The notes below the pieces were generated by a model. It was not told where the DNA came from. It worked only from the letters and a program-made list of their open reading frames with translations, and did not search any database. A DNA stretch of 19,536 nucleotides. Origin: Pseudomonadota bacterium (GTDB lineage Bacteria > Pseudomonadota > Gammaproteobacteria > Steroidobacterales > Steroidobacteraceae). The position numbers were made by a program, and so were the translations under genes. The DNA is taken from NCBI GenBank assembly GCA_028067895.1, contig JAPTUI010000217.1:1-19536 (forward strand), given 5' to 3'. Of the stretch, positions 1 to 8,085 are shown piece by piece. Numbering within the stretch: position 1 is the first letter of the stretch; the number at the start of each line of letters is the position of its first letter.

Positions 1-951
1 CTCGCGCGCCGCGGCGGCATCACTCGCGGCGTTGTCGCCATCCGAAGCGTAATAGACGTACACGTTGTATTGCTGCGCAGCGAAGCGCTCGGCAATGAGC
101 TCATTCACCTTGCCGAAGCCCTTCGAGGTCACCGTGCCGCCGGTGCCGCTCACCTGAAAGAACTCCGATTCGGTGAACTCCCAGGCCTCGGTGGTGTGCG
201 CAACGAACACCGTCTCGAGCATCCGGTATTGGCGGCGCAGTCCCTGCACCGTCCAGAAAAAGAAGGATTTGGCGAGCTGACGGTCGCGCTCGGACATGCT
301 GCCCGAGACATCGAGCAGAAAGAACACCGCTGCCCGCACCGCCGGACGCCGCCGCCGAGCCAACTGGCGAAAGCGCAGATCCTCGTCCGTGAACGTCGGC
401 ACCGCTCCGGGGACACCGCGGCGCTTGACCAACTCCTTGAACGAGCGCCGCCGATCGAGCCGGGAACGCGCGCCGCGCCGATCCCATCCCTCGCGGGTCC
501 ATTCGGTCTCCTCCGAGAGTCCGGCCCGGAGCTTCAGATTCGGCAGACGCATCTCCTCCCAGAGCCACTCGACGAGGTCCTCGACCTTCAACTCGAGCAG
601 CAGCTGCACCTCACCGTCTTCCTCGCCGCCCGGGCCCTTGCCCGACGGCGCGGGGCGGTGCGCCGGATCGGCGAAGACGTCGCCCGGCTTGGCTGCGCCC
701 TGCCCGACGCTCTGCTGCTCGGCGCTGCGGCGCAGCCGGAAGCGGTGGTGCTCGAGCAGCGTCACCGGCACGCGCACGGTACGCGCGCCACCGCTGATGA
801 GATCCCCGGCAGCCACGAGCTGCGGCAGATGGCGGCGCACCGCATCGCGCACCTTGGCATCGTGACGCAGCCAGTCGCGCGCCCCACGCGAGAACAACTC
901 GTACCACTTCGCTGCGCTGAAGGGAGACTCGCCGCCGGCCGGTTCGTTCAT
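1..951 (-). CDS. yeaH: YeaH/YhbH family (DUF444) protein, 3' end beyond left edge
   Basis: The first 317 codons are present, and the frame stays open to the left edge; E. coli YeaH is about 427 residues, so roughly a quarter is missing. The N-terminus is rich in Arg and Asp, with a Gly/Glu-rich linker near residues 100-113. The segment FFLLDVSGSM (DVSGS at 214-218) is the metal-binding MIDAS motif of von Willebrand A-like folds, as expected for this family. The start ATG (949-951) lies 5 bp after the prkA stop, and AGGAG in the last prkA codons serves as its ribosome binding site, so the two genes are co-transcribed. In enterobacteria YeaH works with the kinase YeaG in starvation and stress responses; its biochemical activity is not settled. 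A spoVR/ycgB gene often follows and may lie off the edge. Family assignment is secure from motif and neighbour. Confidence 0.9.
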   Translation of the reverse strand, partial: MNEPAGGESPFSAAKWYELFSRGARDWLRHDAKVRDAVRRHLPQLVAAGDLISGGARTVRVPVTLLEHHRFRLRRSAEQQSVGQGAAKPGDVFADPAHRPAPSGKGPGGEEDGEVQLLLELKVEDLVEWLWEEMRLPNLKLRAGLSEETEWTREGWDRRGARSRLDRRRSFKELVKRRGVPGAVPTFTDEDLRFRQLARRRRPAVRAAVFFLLDVSGSMSERDRQLAKSFFFWTVQGLRRQYRMLETVFVAHTTEAWEFTESEFFQVSGTGGTVTSKGFGKVNELIAERFAAQQYNVYVYYASDGDNAASDAAAARE

Positions 952-956
952 GTCCG

Positions 957-2957
957 CTACTCCTGCGCGAGCAGCGTCGTGACGTAACTGAGCGCTTCCT
1001 TGGCACTGTGCTCGTCGTACCCGTACTCGCTGATCAGCCGCTGCTGCACCACCGAGATCTTCTGGCGCGCCTCCTCGTCCGGGCGGGCGCTCGAGGTCAC
1101 CAGCCTGAGCACGTCGCGCCGCTCCTCGAACAGGTACTGCTCGATCGCCTCGCGCATGCGGGCATGGCTCGCGAGCTTGAACTTCTCGCCGGTCTTGAAC
1201 GCCACCATGGCCTTGCGCACCACTTCCTGACGGAAGGAGAGCTTGCCGGAATCCGACACCTTGATCTTCTCCTCCACCGAGCGCAGGAAGCGCTCGTCCG
1301 CCGGGCGGCTCTCGCCCGTGATCGGATCGGTGACCTGGCGATGATCGAGCGAGGCCTCGACTTCATCGAGATACTTCTCCAGCAGTTGCTGGGCCTCCTC
1401 CTCGAACGAGGCAAACATGGCGCGGTGCACGTCCTCCTTCACCCAGCGGTTGTAGAATTCCTTGCGCGCCGTGACCAGGTGGTCGATCCAGGCTTTCTTG
1501 TGCTTGAGTTCCATGCGCGCATCACTCTCGATCGCATCCTTCAGGGCGAGCAGCAGATCCATGCTGGTCAGGCTGCGCGTGGTGCCGCGGGTGATGGCGG
1601 TGGAGATCGCGTTGATGATGAAGCGCGGGCTGACCCCGCCGAGCCCTTCATCGGGCGATTCGGAACGCAACCGCGCCGCCTCGCTCTCCGGCACGCCCTC
1701 GATCGCCTCGCCGGCGTAAAGGCGCAGCTTCTTGCCCAGATCGAGCCCCTCGCGCTCCGGCACGGCCAGGCGGGTGAGGATTGCAAACACCGCGGCGAGA
1801 TTCAGCACGTGCGGATCGAGGTGCACGTCGCGAAACGCCGGCGCGGCGCACACCAGCTTACGATAGATGCGCGCCTCATCGTGGTACGAGAGCGCGTACG
1901 GCACCTTGATGATCACCATGCGATCGAGCAGCGCCTCGTTCTCCTTTTCCTGCAGGAAGCGATGGAATTCCGCGAGGTTGGTATGCGCGAGCACCGTCTC
2001 GTCGAGGTGGATCAGCGGGAAGCGCGCCACCTTCACGTTCTTCTCCTGCGTCAGCGTCAGCAGCAGGTAGAGAAACTCGCGTTTGACCTTGAGGATCTCG
2101 ATCATCTCGAGCAGCCCGCGGCTCGCCGAGTACACCGCTCCGGACCACGACCAGGCGCGCGAATCCCCCTCGTCGCCGATCTGCGCCACCTTGGCGAGAT
2201 CGACCGATCCGACCAGGTCGGCGATGTCTGCGGTACTCGGATCGTGCGGGGCATACGTGCCGATGCCGAGCCGCGCCGCCTCGGAGAGGAAGATGCGCTC
2301 GACCGGCACGCGCAGAAACTCGCCGTCGAATTCGCGCTCGAGGTAATCGCGCGCCCAGGGCGAGAGCTCCCCGGGGATGCTGACGCCGTAGCGTTCGCGG
2401 AACTCTGCGCGCAGACTCGCTGGAATCAGATTCAACGGGTTTTCATGCACCGGGGAGCCGCGCACTGCATAGAGTGCTCCTTCCTCGGTGTGACTGTATT
2501 CCTCCAGCCCGCGCTTCAGCAGGATCGCGAGCGTCGACTTTCCCCCGGAGGGCGGCCCGAGCAGGAGCAACAGCCGCCGTCCGACGTCGGAGCCGCCGGC
2601 GGCCGCCTTGAAATACTCCGCGACGCGCGCCAGCGATGTGTCGATCCCGAACAACTCCCGGCGAAACAGCTCACCCGCCGGGTCTGCACCGCGCTCATCG
2701 GGCGCAACCGTCTCGCCGGCGGCATGCTGCGCGCGCCGGCCATGCCAGCAGAGCATGTCCCAGATGTACTCGTGGCTGGTGCGCACCCGCGCGGAGGGAT
2801 TCGCCGGCAGGATGTCCGTCAGAAACTGCCCGAACGTGCCCTCCCAGCGCTGGGCACGGTGCGCGCGGCTGAACGAACTGAGCGATTCGATGAATCCGTC
2901 GTGATCGATGCAGGCGCGCGGTGGCGCCTGATCAGGATGGTTGGCTCGTGCTCGCAT
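957..2957 (-). CDS. prkA: PrkA/YeaG family serine protein kinase
   Basis: This encodes a 666-residue cytoplasmic AAA+-like serine/threonine kinase; E. coli YeaG has about 644. The P-loop GPPSGGKS is at residues 134-141, within the N-terminal PrkA AAA domain. The family's C-terminal kinase-like domain follows, with motifs such as SPRFIINAIS and the charged helical region before the C-terminus. Two in-frame ATGs are possible, at 2963 and 2957. The GGGAGG ribosome site (2966-2971) is only 2 nt from the first but 8 nt from the second, so 2957 is chosen; starting at 2963 would add two residues. It heads an operon with yeaH, 5 bp downstream. In E. coli the pair is induced in stationary phase and nitrogen starvation; here an ECF-type promoter candidate lies upstream. 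Function inferred from family. Confidence 0.95.
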   Translation of the reverse strand: MRARANHPDQAPPRACIDHDGFIESLSSFSRAHRAQRWEGTFGQFLTDILPANPSARVRTSHEYIWDMLCWHGRRAQHAAGETVAPDERGADPAGELFRRELFGIDTSLARVAEYFKAAAGGSDVGRRLLLLLGPPSGGKSTLAILLKRGLEEYSHTEEGALYAVRGSPVHENPLNLIPASLRAEFRERYGVSIPGELSPWARDYLEREFDGEFLRVPVERIFLSEAARLGIGTYAPHDPSTADIADLVGSVDLAKVAQIGDEGDSRAWSWSGAVYSASRGLLEMIEILKVKREFLYLLLTLTQEKNVKVARFPLIHLDETVLAHTNLAEFHRFLQEKENEALLDRMVIIKVPYALSYHDEARIYRKLVCAAPAFRDVHLDPHVLNLAAVFAILTRLAVPEREGLDLGKKLRLYAGEAIEGVPESEAARLRSESPDEGLGGVSPRFIINAISTAITRGTTRSLTSMDLLLALKDAIESDARMELKHKKAWIDHLVTARKEFYNRWVKEDVHRAMFASFEEEAQQLLEKYLDEVEASLDHRQVTDPITGESRPADERFLRSVEEKIKVSDSGKLSFRQEVVRKAMVAFKTGEKFKLASHARMREAIEQYLFEERRDVLRLVTSSARPDEEARQKISVVQQRLISEYGYDEHSAKEALSYVTTLLAQE

Positions 2958-3001
2958 CGCCATGACCTCCCGTTCCGGAAACGGCAGTGGCGGCCGAGAA
3001 A

Positions 3002-3059
3002 GGCGGCTGTGATCCCGCTGCGCAGAGCGGTTGGAGCGCCTCGCTCTGCGAAAGCCGCC
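3002..3059 (-). other. Inverted repeat / structured leader of prkA
   Basis: Two nested perfect stems are visible. The inner one is CGCAGAGCG (3021-3029) with CGCTCTGCG (3042-3050), enclosing 12 nt. The outer one is GGCGGCT (3002-3008) with AGCCGCC (3053-3059). The unpaired bases between stems are asymmetric: 12 on one side and 2 on the other. It lies between the predicted prkA promoter and the prkA start, so it would be transcribed into the leader RNA. There is no T-run after it on the minus strand, so it does not look like a finished intrinsic terminator. Role unknown. Confidence 0.55.
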
Positions 3060-3088
3060 GAACTCGCGATCCCGCTGCCCGATGACTA

Positions 3089-3117
3089 TTAAGACGGCGG
3101 CCTGAGAATTTTGTTCC
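3089..3117 (-). promoter_or_regulatory. Candidate ECF-sigma (RpoE-like) promoter for prkA-yeaH
   Basis: Read on the minus strand, GGAAC (3113-3117) is followed after 17 nt by GTCTTAA (3089-3095). This resembles the GGAACTT / GTC-TAA pattern of RpoE-type sigma factors with normal spacing. An AT-rich TTAATA overlaps the -10 part, so a housekeeping or stationary-phase sigma could also use it. Transcription would start about 120 nt before the prkA ATG. Predicted by eye only. Confidence 0.4.
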
Positions 3118-3424
3118 GAAAGCGCCGCGCCGATTCATCATCGGCTCGCGGACGAGCGCTGTCGAGCCGAACCCTCCGCGCCGATGCAGCGCGCCGCGCA
3201 CGGCAGCCCATGGACAGTGCGAGCCGTTTCGAACGCCGATCCGCGCGCATCGCGCCAATTCTGTGAACGGCGACACTGCACGCAGACGCTGCTGCGGGTT
3301 TCATGACCATAGAACGTCGTGCATCCGGGCCTCGGGCGGCATCCCGCCCCTGAAGTGCCGGGTTCGGACCGGCGAGGGCGGCGGTACGCCGAGCTTGCGC
3401 TCATAATAAAGAGGGAGACGGGTT

Positions 3425-5524
3425 GTGGCCCATTCAGCTCCGAGTGAGACTCGCGATTCCGCCGGCGACGGCGCCGGCGCGCCTGCGGCCGCCGCTGCGC
3501 GCGCGCCGGTCAATCTCGCCGCGCTCACGCATCACGATGATTTCCTACTCGAACTCGGCGAAGTCCTCGGCGGTCGGGCCAGCGTGCATCCGGCGGACTC
3601 GCTCGATGCCGCACTGGAGCAGCTCGACGGGGCCCGCGGCGGTCAGGTTCTAGCGATCGATGCGCGTGAAGCCGAGAACGTACGCGCGGACGTCGAGCGA
3701 GCCACCTCGCAGAACCCTCATGCCGTCATTCTCGTCTTCACGGCCGGCAGCGCGGAAAAGTCAGTCGCTGCAGCGGTGAAAGGCACTCGGGTGTTCGCCG
3801 TGCTGCCGTTGCCGATCGAGCCGGACAAGACCTCCGCCGTCCTCGATGCGGCACTGGCGGACGCGGCTGAAAAGGTTGCGCCGCGCAGCGCTCCGGTCCG
3901 TTCCATCCGTCACGCCGCTGAGCCGCCGCGCACGCTCCTGCCGGTCGAGCCCGCTGCGTCCTCTGCCGAGCCGCCGTCCGGTGACGGGCGTAAGCGACTG
4001 TGGCTGCCGCTCGGCGCCGGCGTGGTGGTCGTGGCGGTTGCCGCAAGCCTGTTCCTGTTGCCGAAACACCACGTCGCCGCGACGCATCCGGTCCTGCATC
4101 GGCCGGTCGCGGCCCCCGCCGCCGCGACCGGCGGGCACTTCGCGGCGCTGCCGCGGCCGGACGTCGACACCTCAATCGTGCGGGGCCGCGTCGAGGATCT
4201 GCTCGTCAAGGCGAGCCGCGCCATGTTTGCCCGGCATTTCACCGCACCGAAGGGCGACAATGCGCTGGTCTTTTACCGCTCGGTGTTGGCGGTAGACCCG
4301 ACCAACGGCGAGGCGCGCGACGGTCTGCGTCGCGTCGGCAACGTCTTGATTTCCCGATTCAAAGACGCCATCAGCCAGGGACATTACAACGTTGCTGCGC
4401 TGGCGCTCGCGACGCTGCAGCTGGCGGACCCGACGAACCGTCACGTTCATCCGTTCGGCATCACGCTCTCAAGTGCCGTGGTGAACCAGGCGCTCTCCAG
4501 CGGTCAGCTCAGCACTGCACCGGCGCTGATCGCCCAGGCTGCGCGGCGCGGCGTGCCGGCCGCTCAGATCGCCGCCTGGCAGAGCGAGCTGACCGGACTC
4601 AAACAGCACAAACGCACCCAGAAGCTGGTCCAGCAGCTTGCCCGGCGCATCGCCGCGCACCGGCTCACCGGACCGGCGAGTGCCACGAACACCCTGGCCA
4701 AACTGCGCACCCTGGACGCCAATTCCCCCACCACCGCCAAGGCCGAACAGGCCGTGATCGATGCGCTGCTGACACAGGCACGCCAAGCGGGTCTTGCCGG
4801 GCAAGAGGAGGTGCAGAGCCAGTCACTCGCAGCGGCGCAGGCGGTCGGCGCCTCCGCAGCGGCGATCACCGCCGTACAGGAGCAGATCCGATCGGCGCGC
4901 TCCCACGCGGTGCGGACCCGGCTGCAGCACTTGCTCGCCGAGGCGCATGCGCGGCTTGATGCGGGCGAACTGCTGCAGCCGGTGAACGACAGCGCTGCGT
5001 ACTACCTGAACGCGCTGGCCGCGGACCACCCGGGCCCGGCCACCGCGGCGGCGGCGATCCAGATGCACCGTGCGCTCGCCAATGCGCTCCTGCGGCGCGC
5101 GGAAGCGGCGGCACGAGCCGGGCAACACGCCGCGGCGCTCACGGATCTGGCCGATGCGCGCCGGTGGGGCGCCGGCCGCGCCGCCCTGAACGCCGCCGCT
5201 GCCACGGTCGATGCGTCGCTACCACCTACCGCGGCGCAGCTGGCAGACGTAGCTCGAGCCCTGCGCCGCACGCATTACGTGTCCCCGTCCTATCCGGACC
5301 GCGCACTCAGCCGGCACATCTCCGGTGAGGTCACGGTGCAATATGTCGTCGATCCCGCCGGGCGCCCGCGCCATCTGCAGGTCGTGACGGCGAAGCCCGC
5401 AACGGTTTTCGATCGCGCCGCGCTCGATGCGATCCGCCGCTGGCGCTACGCGCCGCCGAAGTTCCATGGGCGGCCGGTGTCCGTGCCGGTGCGCACCCTG
5501 ATCCGCTTCGTACTGCCGCATTAA
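3425..5524 (+). CDS. Membrane protein: receiver-like N-terminus, TM helix, helical region, TonB C-terminal domain
   Basis: This 699-residue protein starts at GTG, with AGGGAG 7 nt upstream. Residues 28-146 have the strand/helix pattern of a response-regulator receiver. An Asp (D79) sits at the end of the presumed third strand and a Thr (T106) after the fourth, but the usual acidic pair (THHDD at 35-39) and the conserved Lys (VLPLP at 126-130) are altered. I read it as a degenerate receiver. After a Pro-rich linker, residues about 192-213 form one transmembrane helix. The long Ala-rich helical stretch to about 600 looks TPR-like and should be periplasmic. Residues about 615-699 match the TonB C-terminal fold (SYPDRAL, GEVTVQYVVDPAGRP, AALDAIRRWRYAPP). 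TonB-C domains contact outer-membrane receptors, but the usual short-cytoplasmic-tail TonB layout is absent and no exbB/exbD is nearby. It is first in a same-strand cluster, 13 bp before a CheA-like kinase gene. The role is inference. Confidence 0.8.
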   Translation: MAHSAPSETRDSAGDGAGAPAAAAARAPVNLAALTHHDDFLLELGEVLGGRASVHPADSLDAALEQLDGARGGQVLAIDAREAENVRADVERATSQNPHAVILVFTAGSAEKSVAAAVKGTRVFAVLPLPIEPDKTSAVLDAALADAAEKVAPRSAPVRSIRHAAEPPRTLLPVEPAASSAEPPSGDGRKRLWLPLGAGVVVVAVAASLFLLPKHHVAATHPVLHRPVAAPAAATGGHFAALPRPDVDTSIVRGRVEDLLVKASRAMFARHFTAPKGDNALVFYRSVLAVDPTNGEARDGLRRVGNVLISRFKDAISQGHYNVAALALATLQLADPTNRHVHPFGITLSSAVVNQALSSGQLSTAPALIAQAARRGVPAAQIAAWQSELTGLKQHKRTQKLVQQLARRIAAHRLTGPASATNTLAKLRTLDANSPTTAKAEQAVIDALLTQARQAGLAGQEEVQSQSLAAAQAVGASAAAITAVQEQIRSARSHAVRTRLQHLLAEAHARLDAGELLQPVNDSAAYYLNALAADHPGPATAAAAIQMHRALANALLRRAEAAARAGQHAAALTDLADARRWGAGRAALNAAAATVDASLPPTAAQLADVARALRRTHYVSPSYPDRALSRHISGEVTVQYVVDPAGRPRHLQVVTAKPATVFDRAALDAIRRWRYAPPKFHGRPVSVPVRTLIRFVLPH

Positions 5525-5537
5525 TCAGGAAGCCCCC

Positions 5538-7646
5538 ATGCTATTGTCAGGCGCCGATCGAAACCGCCGGCTTCTCACCGCCGCAGCCGGCATCGTGCTC
5601 GCCGCAGTGATGGGCCTAGTGCTGATCGCAGGGTTCAGGCTCGCCACGCAGATCCGCGCCAACGTCGGCACACTGCAGCAGGCAAGCGAGCTGGAAGCCT
5701 ATCCGTCGGCAATTTCCGAACAGCTGACCGCCCTGCGCCAGCGGCTCGACACGCTCGAGTACACCGGCCATGTGCACGGCGAGCTCGATTCGAGCGTACG
5801 CGGCTTCAACCGCGACTTCACCGCCCTGGAGCACCAGAGGGGACTCGATCCGGGTGCGATGCGTACCGCCACCGCGCTGTGGGCCAACTACACCCCAGTG
5901 CTCGCCAAGGTGCTCTCGTATCACGGCGAGCCGTATTCCGATACCGCCACGAACAGCTCGCTGTCGCGCAGCGGCAGGGTCTATTACGCTCATGTGCGCC
6001 GCGCCGAGTTGTTCGCCCAAGCCAATGCGTCGGCTCTGCACCGGGAGCTCGCCGTGGTCAGTGCCTCGCTGCAGGCGCGCACCGCCGCGGCGGCCTCGCG
6101 TCTGCGCTGGCTGCTCTCCGGTGGCGTGCTCGCCGTGCTGCTGCTTGGCCTCGCCGCCGCCTACCTGCAGGTTGCGCGCGGCCGCGGCGAGCGGGCCGCA
6201 CGCGACGCCCAGGATCAGACCCGCGACATTCTCGCCACGGTGCGCGAAGGCCTGTTCCTGCTCGACGCCGACTACCGCATCGGTGCAGTCTGGTCACAGG
6301 CTCTGACGAACATGTTCGGCCGCAGCGATTTTGCCGGATTGACCTTCGAGGAGCTGCTGCGCGACAAGGTGCCGCCCGAGACGCTCAACACCGCCATGAA
6401 GTTCATCAAGCTGCTTTGGGGCGAGCGGGCGCATGAGAACCTCATGAAGAGCATCAACCCGCTGGGGCAGCTCGAAGTCACCATGGACAACGGGCGCGGC
6501 GGCAAGGAGACTCGTTACCTGCAATTTGACTTTCACCGCGTGATGGGGCCAAAGGGCGTCAAACACGTGCTGTGCGCAGTCGGGGATATCACCTCGAGCG
6601 TGATGCTGACACGCGAACTGCACGAGGCGCAGGAGAATGCGCATTCGCAGATCGACATGATGGTCGGAATGCTGCACTCGGACCCGCTGCAGCTCGGCTC
6701 GTTCCTCGACAGCGCCTCGGCGGGCCTGAAGCACGTCAATGCGATCTTGAAGGAGCCGGCACGAACACACGCGGAGTTCAGCAAGAAGCTCGCCGGTCTT
6801 GCCCGCGAGCTGCACTCGATGAAAGGCGAGGCGTCTGCGCTTAATCTGATGAGCATCGCGCAGCGCGTCCATCACCTGGAGGACATGCTCGCGGAGCTCA
6901 AGGCCCGCAGCGAACTCACCGGCAACGACTTCCTGCCGCTCGTGCTGAAGCTCGATGAGTTGCTCGCGCACCTGCGCGGAGTGCGCGAGATGACGCTGAA
7001 GCTCTCCTCGCTGCGCGAGCAGCCGCACGCACCGGAAGGTACGCTCAGCACCCCGGCGTTGCGAGTTCCGGCCGCCGGCTCTGAGGAACTCGCTGCAACG
7101 CTGCAGTCCCTGGCGCACAAACTGGCGCAGGATCACGGCAAGGACTTCACGCTCGCACTCACCGGTCTGGCGCAATGCCCGCCGGCCTATCTCGGCACGT
7201 TGAAAGACTGTCTCATCCAGATGCTGCGCAATGCCGCCGTGCACGGCATCGAGACGGACGACGTCCGCCGCGCCGGTGCAAAGAGCGGCGGCGGTCAGGT
7301 GCGCGTGGAATTCCGCCGCGTCGAATCCGGCTATGAGCTGACCTTCGAGGATGACGGCGCAGGTCTCTCGCCGGAGGCGCTCAAGGAGGCCGCCGTACGC
7401 AAGAAGCTCCTCAGTGAGGAACAGGCCGCGCAGCTCGACAACCGCGCAGCGCTCGCCCTGATCTTCAAACCCGGCTTCTCAACGCGCAACGAAGTGTCGA
7501 TGGACGCTGGCCGGGGGGCCGGCATGGACGTGGTCGCCAAGGCGGTGTACGGACTCGGCGGTCGCATCGGCGTGAGCACCAACCCCGGACGCTACACGCG
7601 CTTCAAGATCGCACTGCCCGCGGTCGACGAGACGGCGGTGGCGTAG
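5538..7646 (+). CDS. Membrane-bound CheA-like histidine kinase (PAS-like, HPt, CheA-type ATPase; no CheW domain)
   Basis: This 702-residue sensor kinase has two TM helices (about 12-33 and 192-211) flanking a roughly 155-residue helical periplasmic domain. A PAS-like region (about 226-352) follows. An HPt/P1-like helical segment carries ARELHSMKGEA, with H426 the likely phosphorylated His. A linker that may dimerise precedes a CheA-type ATPase. ATPase motifs are N565 in LRNAAVHGIE (N box), DDGAGL from 605, FKPGFSTRNE, and GRGAGMD at 658-664; all match CheA rather than ordinary HisKA kinases. The protein ends right after the ATPase, so the CheW-like P5 domain is missing. AGGAAG precedes the ATG by 5 nt. 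The single-domain receiver encoded 16 bp downstream is the obvious phosphate acceptor. The ligand is unknown. Confidence 0.88.
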   Translation: MLLSGADRNRRLLTAAAGIVLAAVMGLVLIAGFRLATQIRANVGTLQQASELEAYPSAISEQLTALRQRLDTLEYTGHVHGELDSSVRGFNRDFTALEHQRGLDPGAMRTATALWANYTPVLAKVLSYHGEPYSDTATNSSLSRSGRVYYAHVRRAELFAQANASALHRELAVVSASLQARTAAAASRLRWLLSGGVLAVLLLGLAAAYLQVARGRGERAARDAQDQTRDILATVREGLFLLDADYRIGAVWSQALTNMFGRSDFAGLTFEELLRDKVPPETLNTAMKFIKLLWGERAHENLMKSINPLGQLEVTMDNGRGGKETRYLQFDFHRVMGPKGVKHVLCAVGDITSSVMLTRELHEAQENAHSQIDMMVGMLHSDPLQLGSFLDSASAGLKHVNAILKEPARTHAEFSKKLAGLARELHSMKGEASALNLMSIAQRVHHLEDMLAELKARSELTGNDFLPLVLKLDELLAHLRGVREMTLKLSSLREQPHAPEGTLSTPALRVPAAGSEELAATLQSLAHKLAQDHGKDFTLALTGLAQCPPAYLGTLKDCLIQMLRNAAVHGIETDDVRRAGAKSGGGQVRVEFRRVESGYELTFEDDGAGLSPEALKEAAVRKKLLSEEQAAQLDNRAALALIFKPGFSTRNEVSMDAGRGAGMDVVAKAVYGLGGRIGVSTNPGRYTRFKIALPAVDETAVA

Positions 7647-7662
7647 GCGCAGGAATCCCCTC

Positions 7663-8055
7663 ATGGACAGCGCACAGGACACGGGCGAGCGGCGGATGGT
7701 CAAGCTGCTGATCGTCGATGACTCGAACATCGTTCGCCGGCGCATCGAGCGCTCGCAGCAGTTCGATGACCTGGAAGTCGTGGGCACCGCAGCCAACGGC
7801 ATCGAGGCCCTGGAGCTCGCCCGCCGGACCGATCCGGACCTGGTCACCATGGACCTCACCATGCCGCAGATGGACGGCATCGAGTGCATCACGCAGCTGG
7901 TCCGATTGAAGCCCGAAGTGCGGATTCTGGTGATCTCGGCCTTGGCGGACAAGGCAACCGCGGTCGAGGCCATGGAGCGCGGAGCGAATGGCTTTCTCAA
8001 CAAGCCGTTCACCGACCGGCAGCTCAATGAAGCAATCGCCGAATTGATGTACTGA
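7663..8055 (+). CDS. CheY-like single-domain response regulator
   Basis: This is a 130-residue stand-alone receiver. The acidic pair D19-D20 (LLIVDDSN), phospho-acceptor D64 (TMDLTMPQMDG), S92 (VISA) and K114 (FLNKPF) are all present, so it should be phosphorylatable. There is no output domain, so signalling must be by protein contact or onward phosphotransfer. The ATG at 7663 has AGGA 8 nt upstream and adds 11 residues before the core; an internal ATG at 7696 is the alternative. It starts 16 bp after the CheA-like kinase gene and precedes a CheX gene by 30 bp, so kinase, receiver and phosphatase are probably one operon. The cellular target is unknown. Confidence 0.92.
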   Translation: MDSAQDTGERRMVKLLIVDDSNIVRRRIERSQQFDDLEVVGTAANGIEALELARRTDPDLVTMDLTMPQMDGIECITQLVRLKPEVRILVISALADKATAVEAMERGANGFLNKPFTDRQLNEAIAELMY

Positions 8056-8085
8056 CGCGGACCCACCGGCACACAGAGCACGCCC

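Larger units (their letters stand above)
2958..3424. other. Divergent intergenic region between prkA and the TonB-C gene
   Basis: This stretch of about 460 bp separates two divergently transcribed units. I find no convincing gene in it; the open frames present are short, overlap one another on both strands and resemble no family I know. The prkA-proximal half carries a sigma-factor-like promoter, a long inverted repeat and an 11-bp direct repeat (GATCCCGCTGC at 3011-3021 and 3068-3078). The other half has a small GC hairpin (3334-3349) and the AGGGAG ribosome site for the plus-strand gene at 3412-3417. I could not find a credible -35/-10 pair for the plus-strand operon. Confidence 0.6.

Noticed and set aside
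1008..3092. 694-codon open frame antisense to prkA
   Set aside because: It mirrors prkA, whose family motifs are clear. Its translation has the Arg/His/Leu-heavy composition of a GC-rich antisense frame and no recognisable motif.
3334..3349. GGGCGG/CCGCCC hairpin as a terminator
   Set aside because: Six-base stem with no T-run, in DNA so GC-rich that such stems are common by chance.
3402..3407. CATAAT as a -10 box for the TonB-C gene
   Set aside because: Transcription would begin inside the ribosome site, and no -35 element is present at the right distance.
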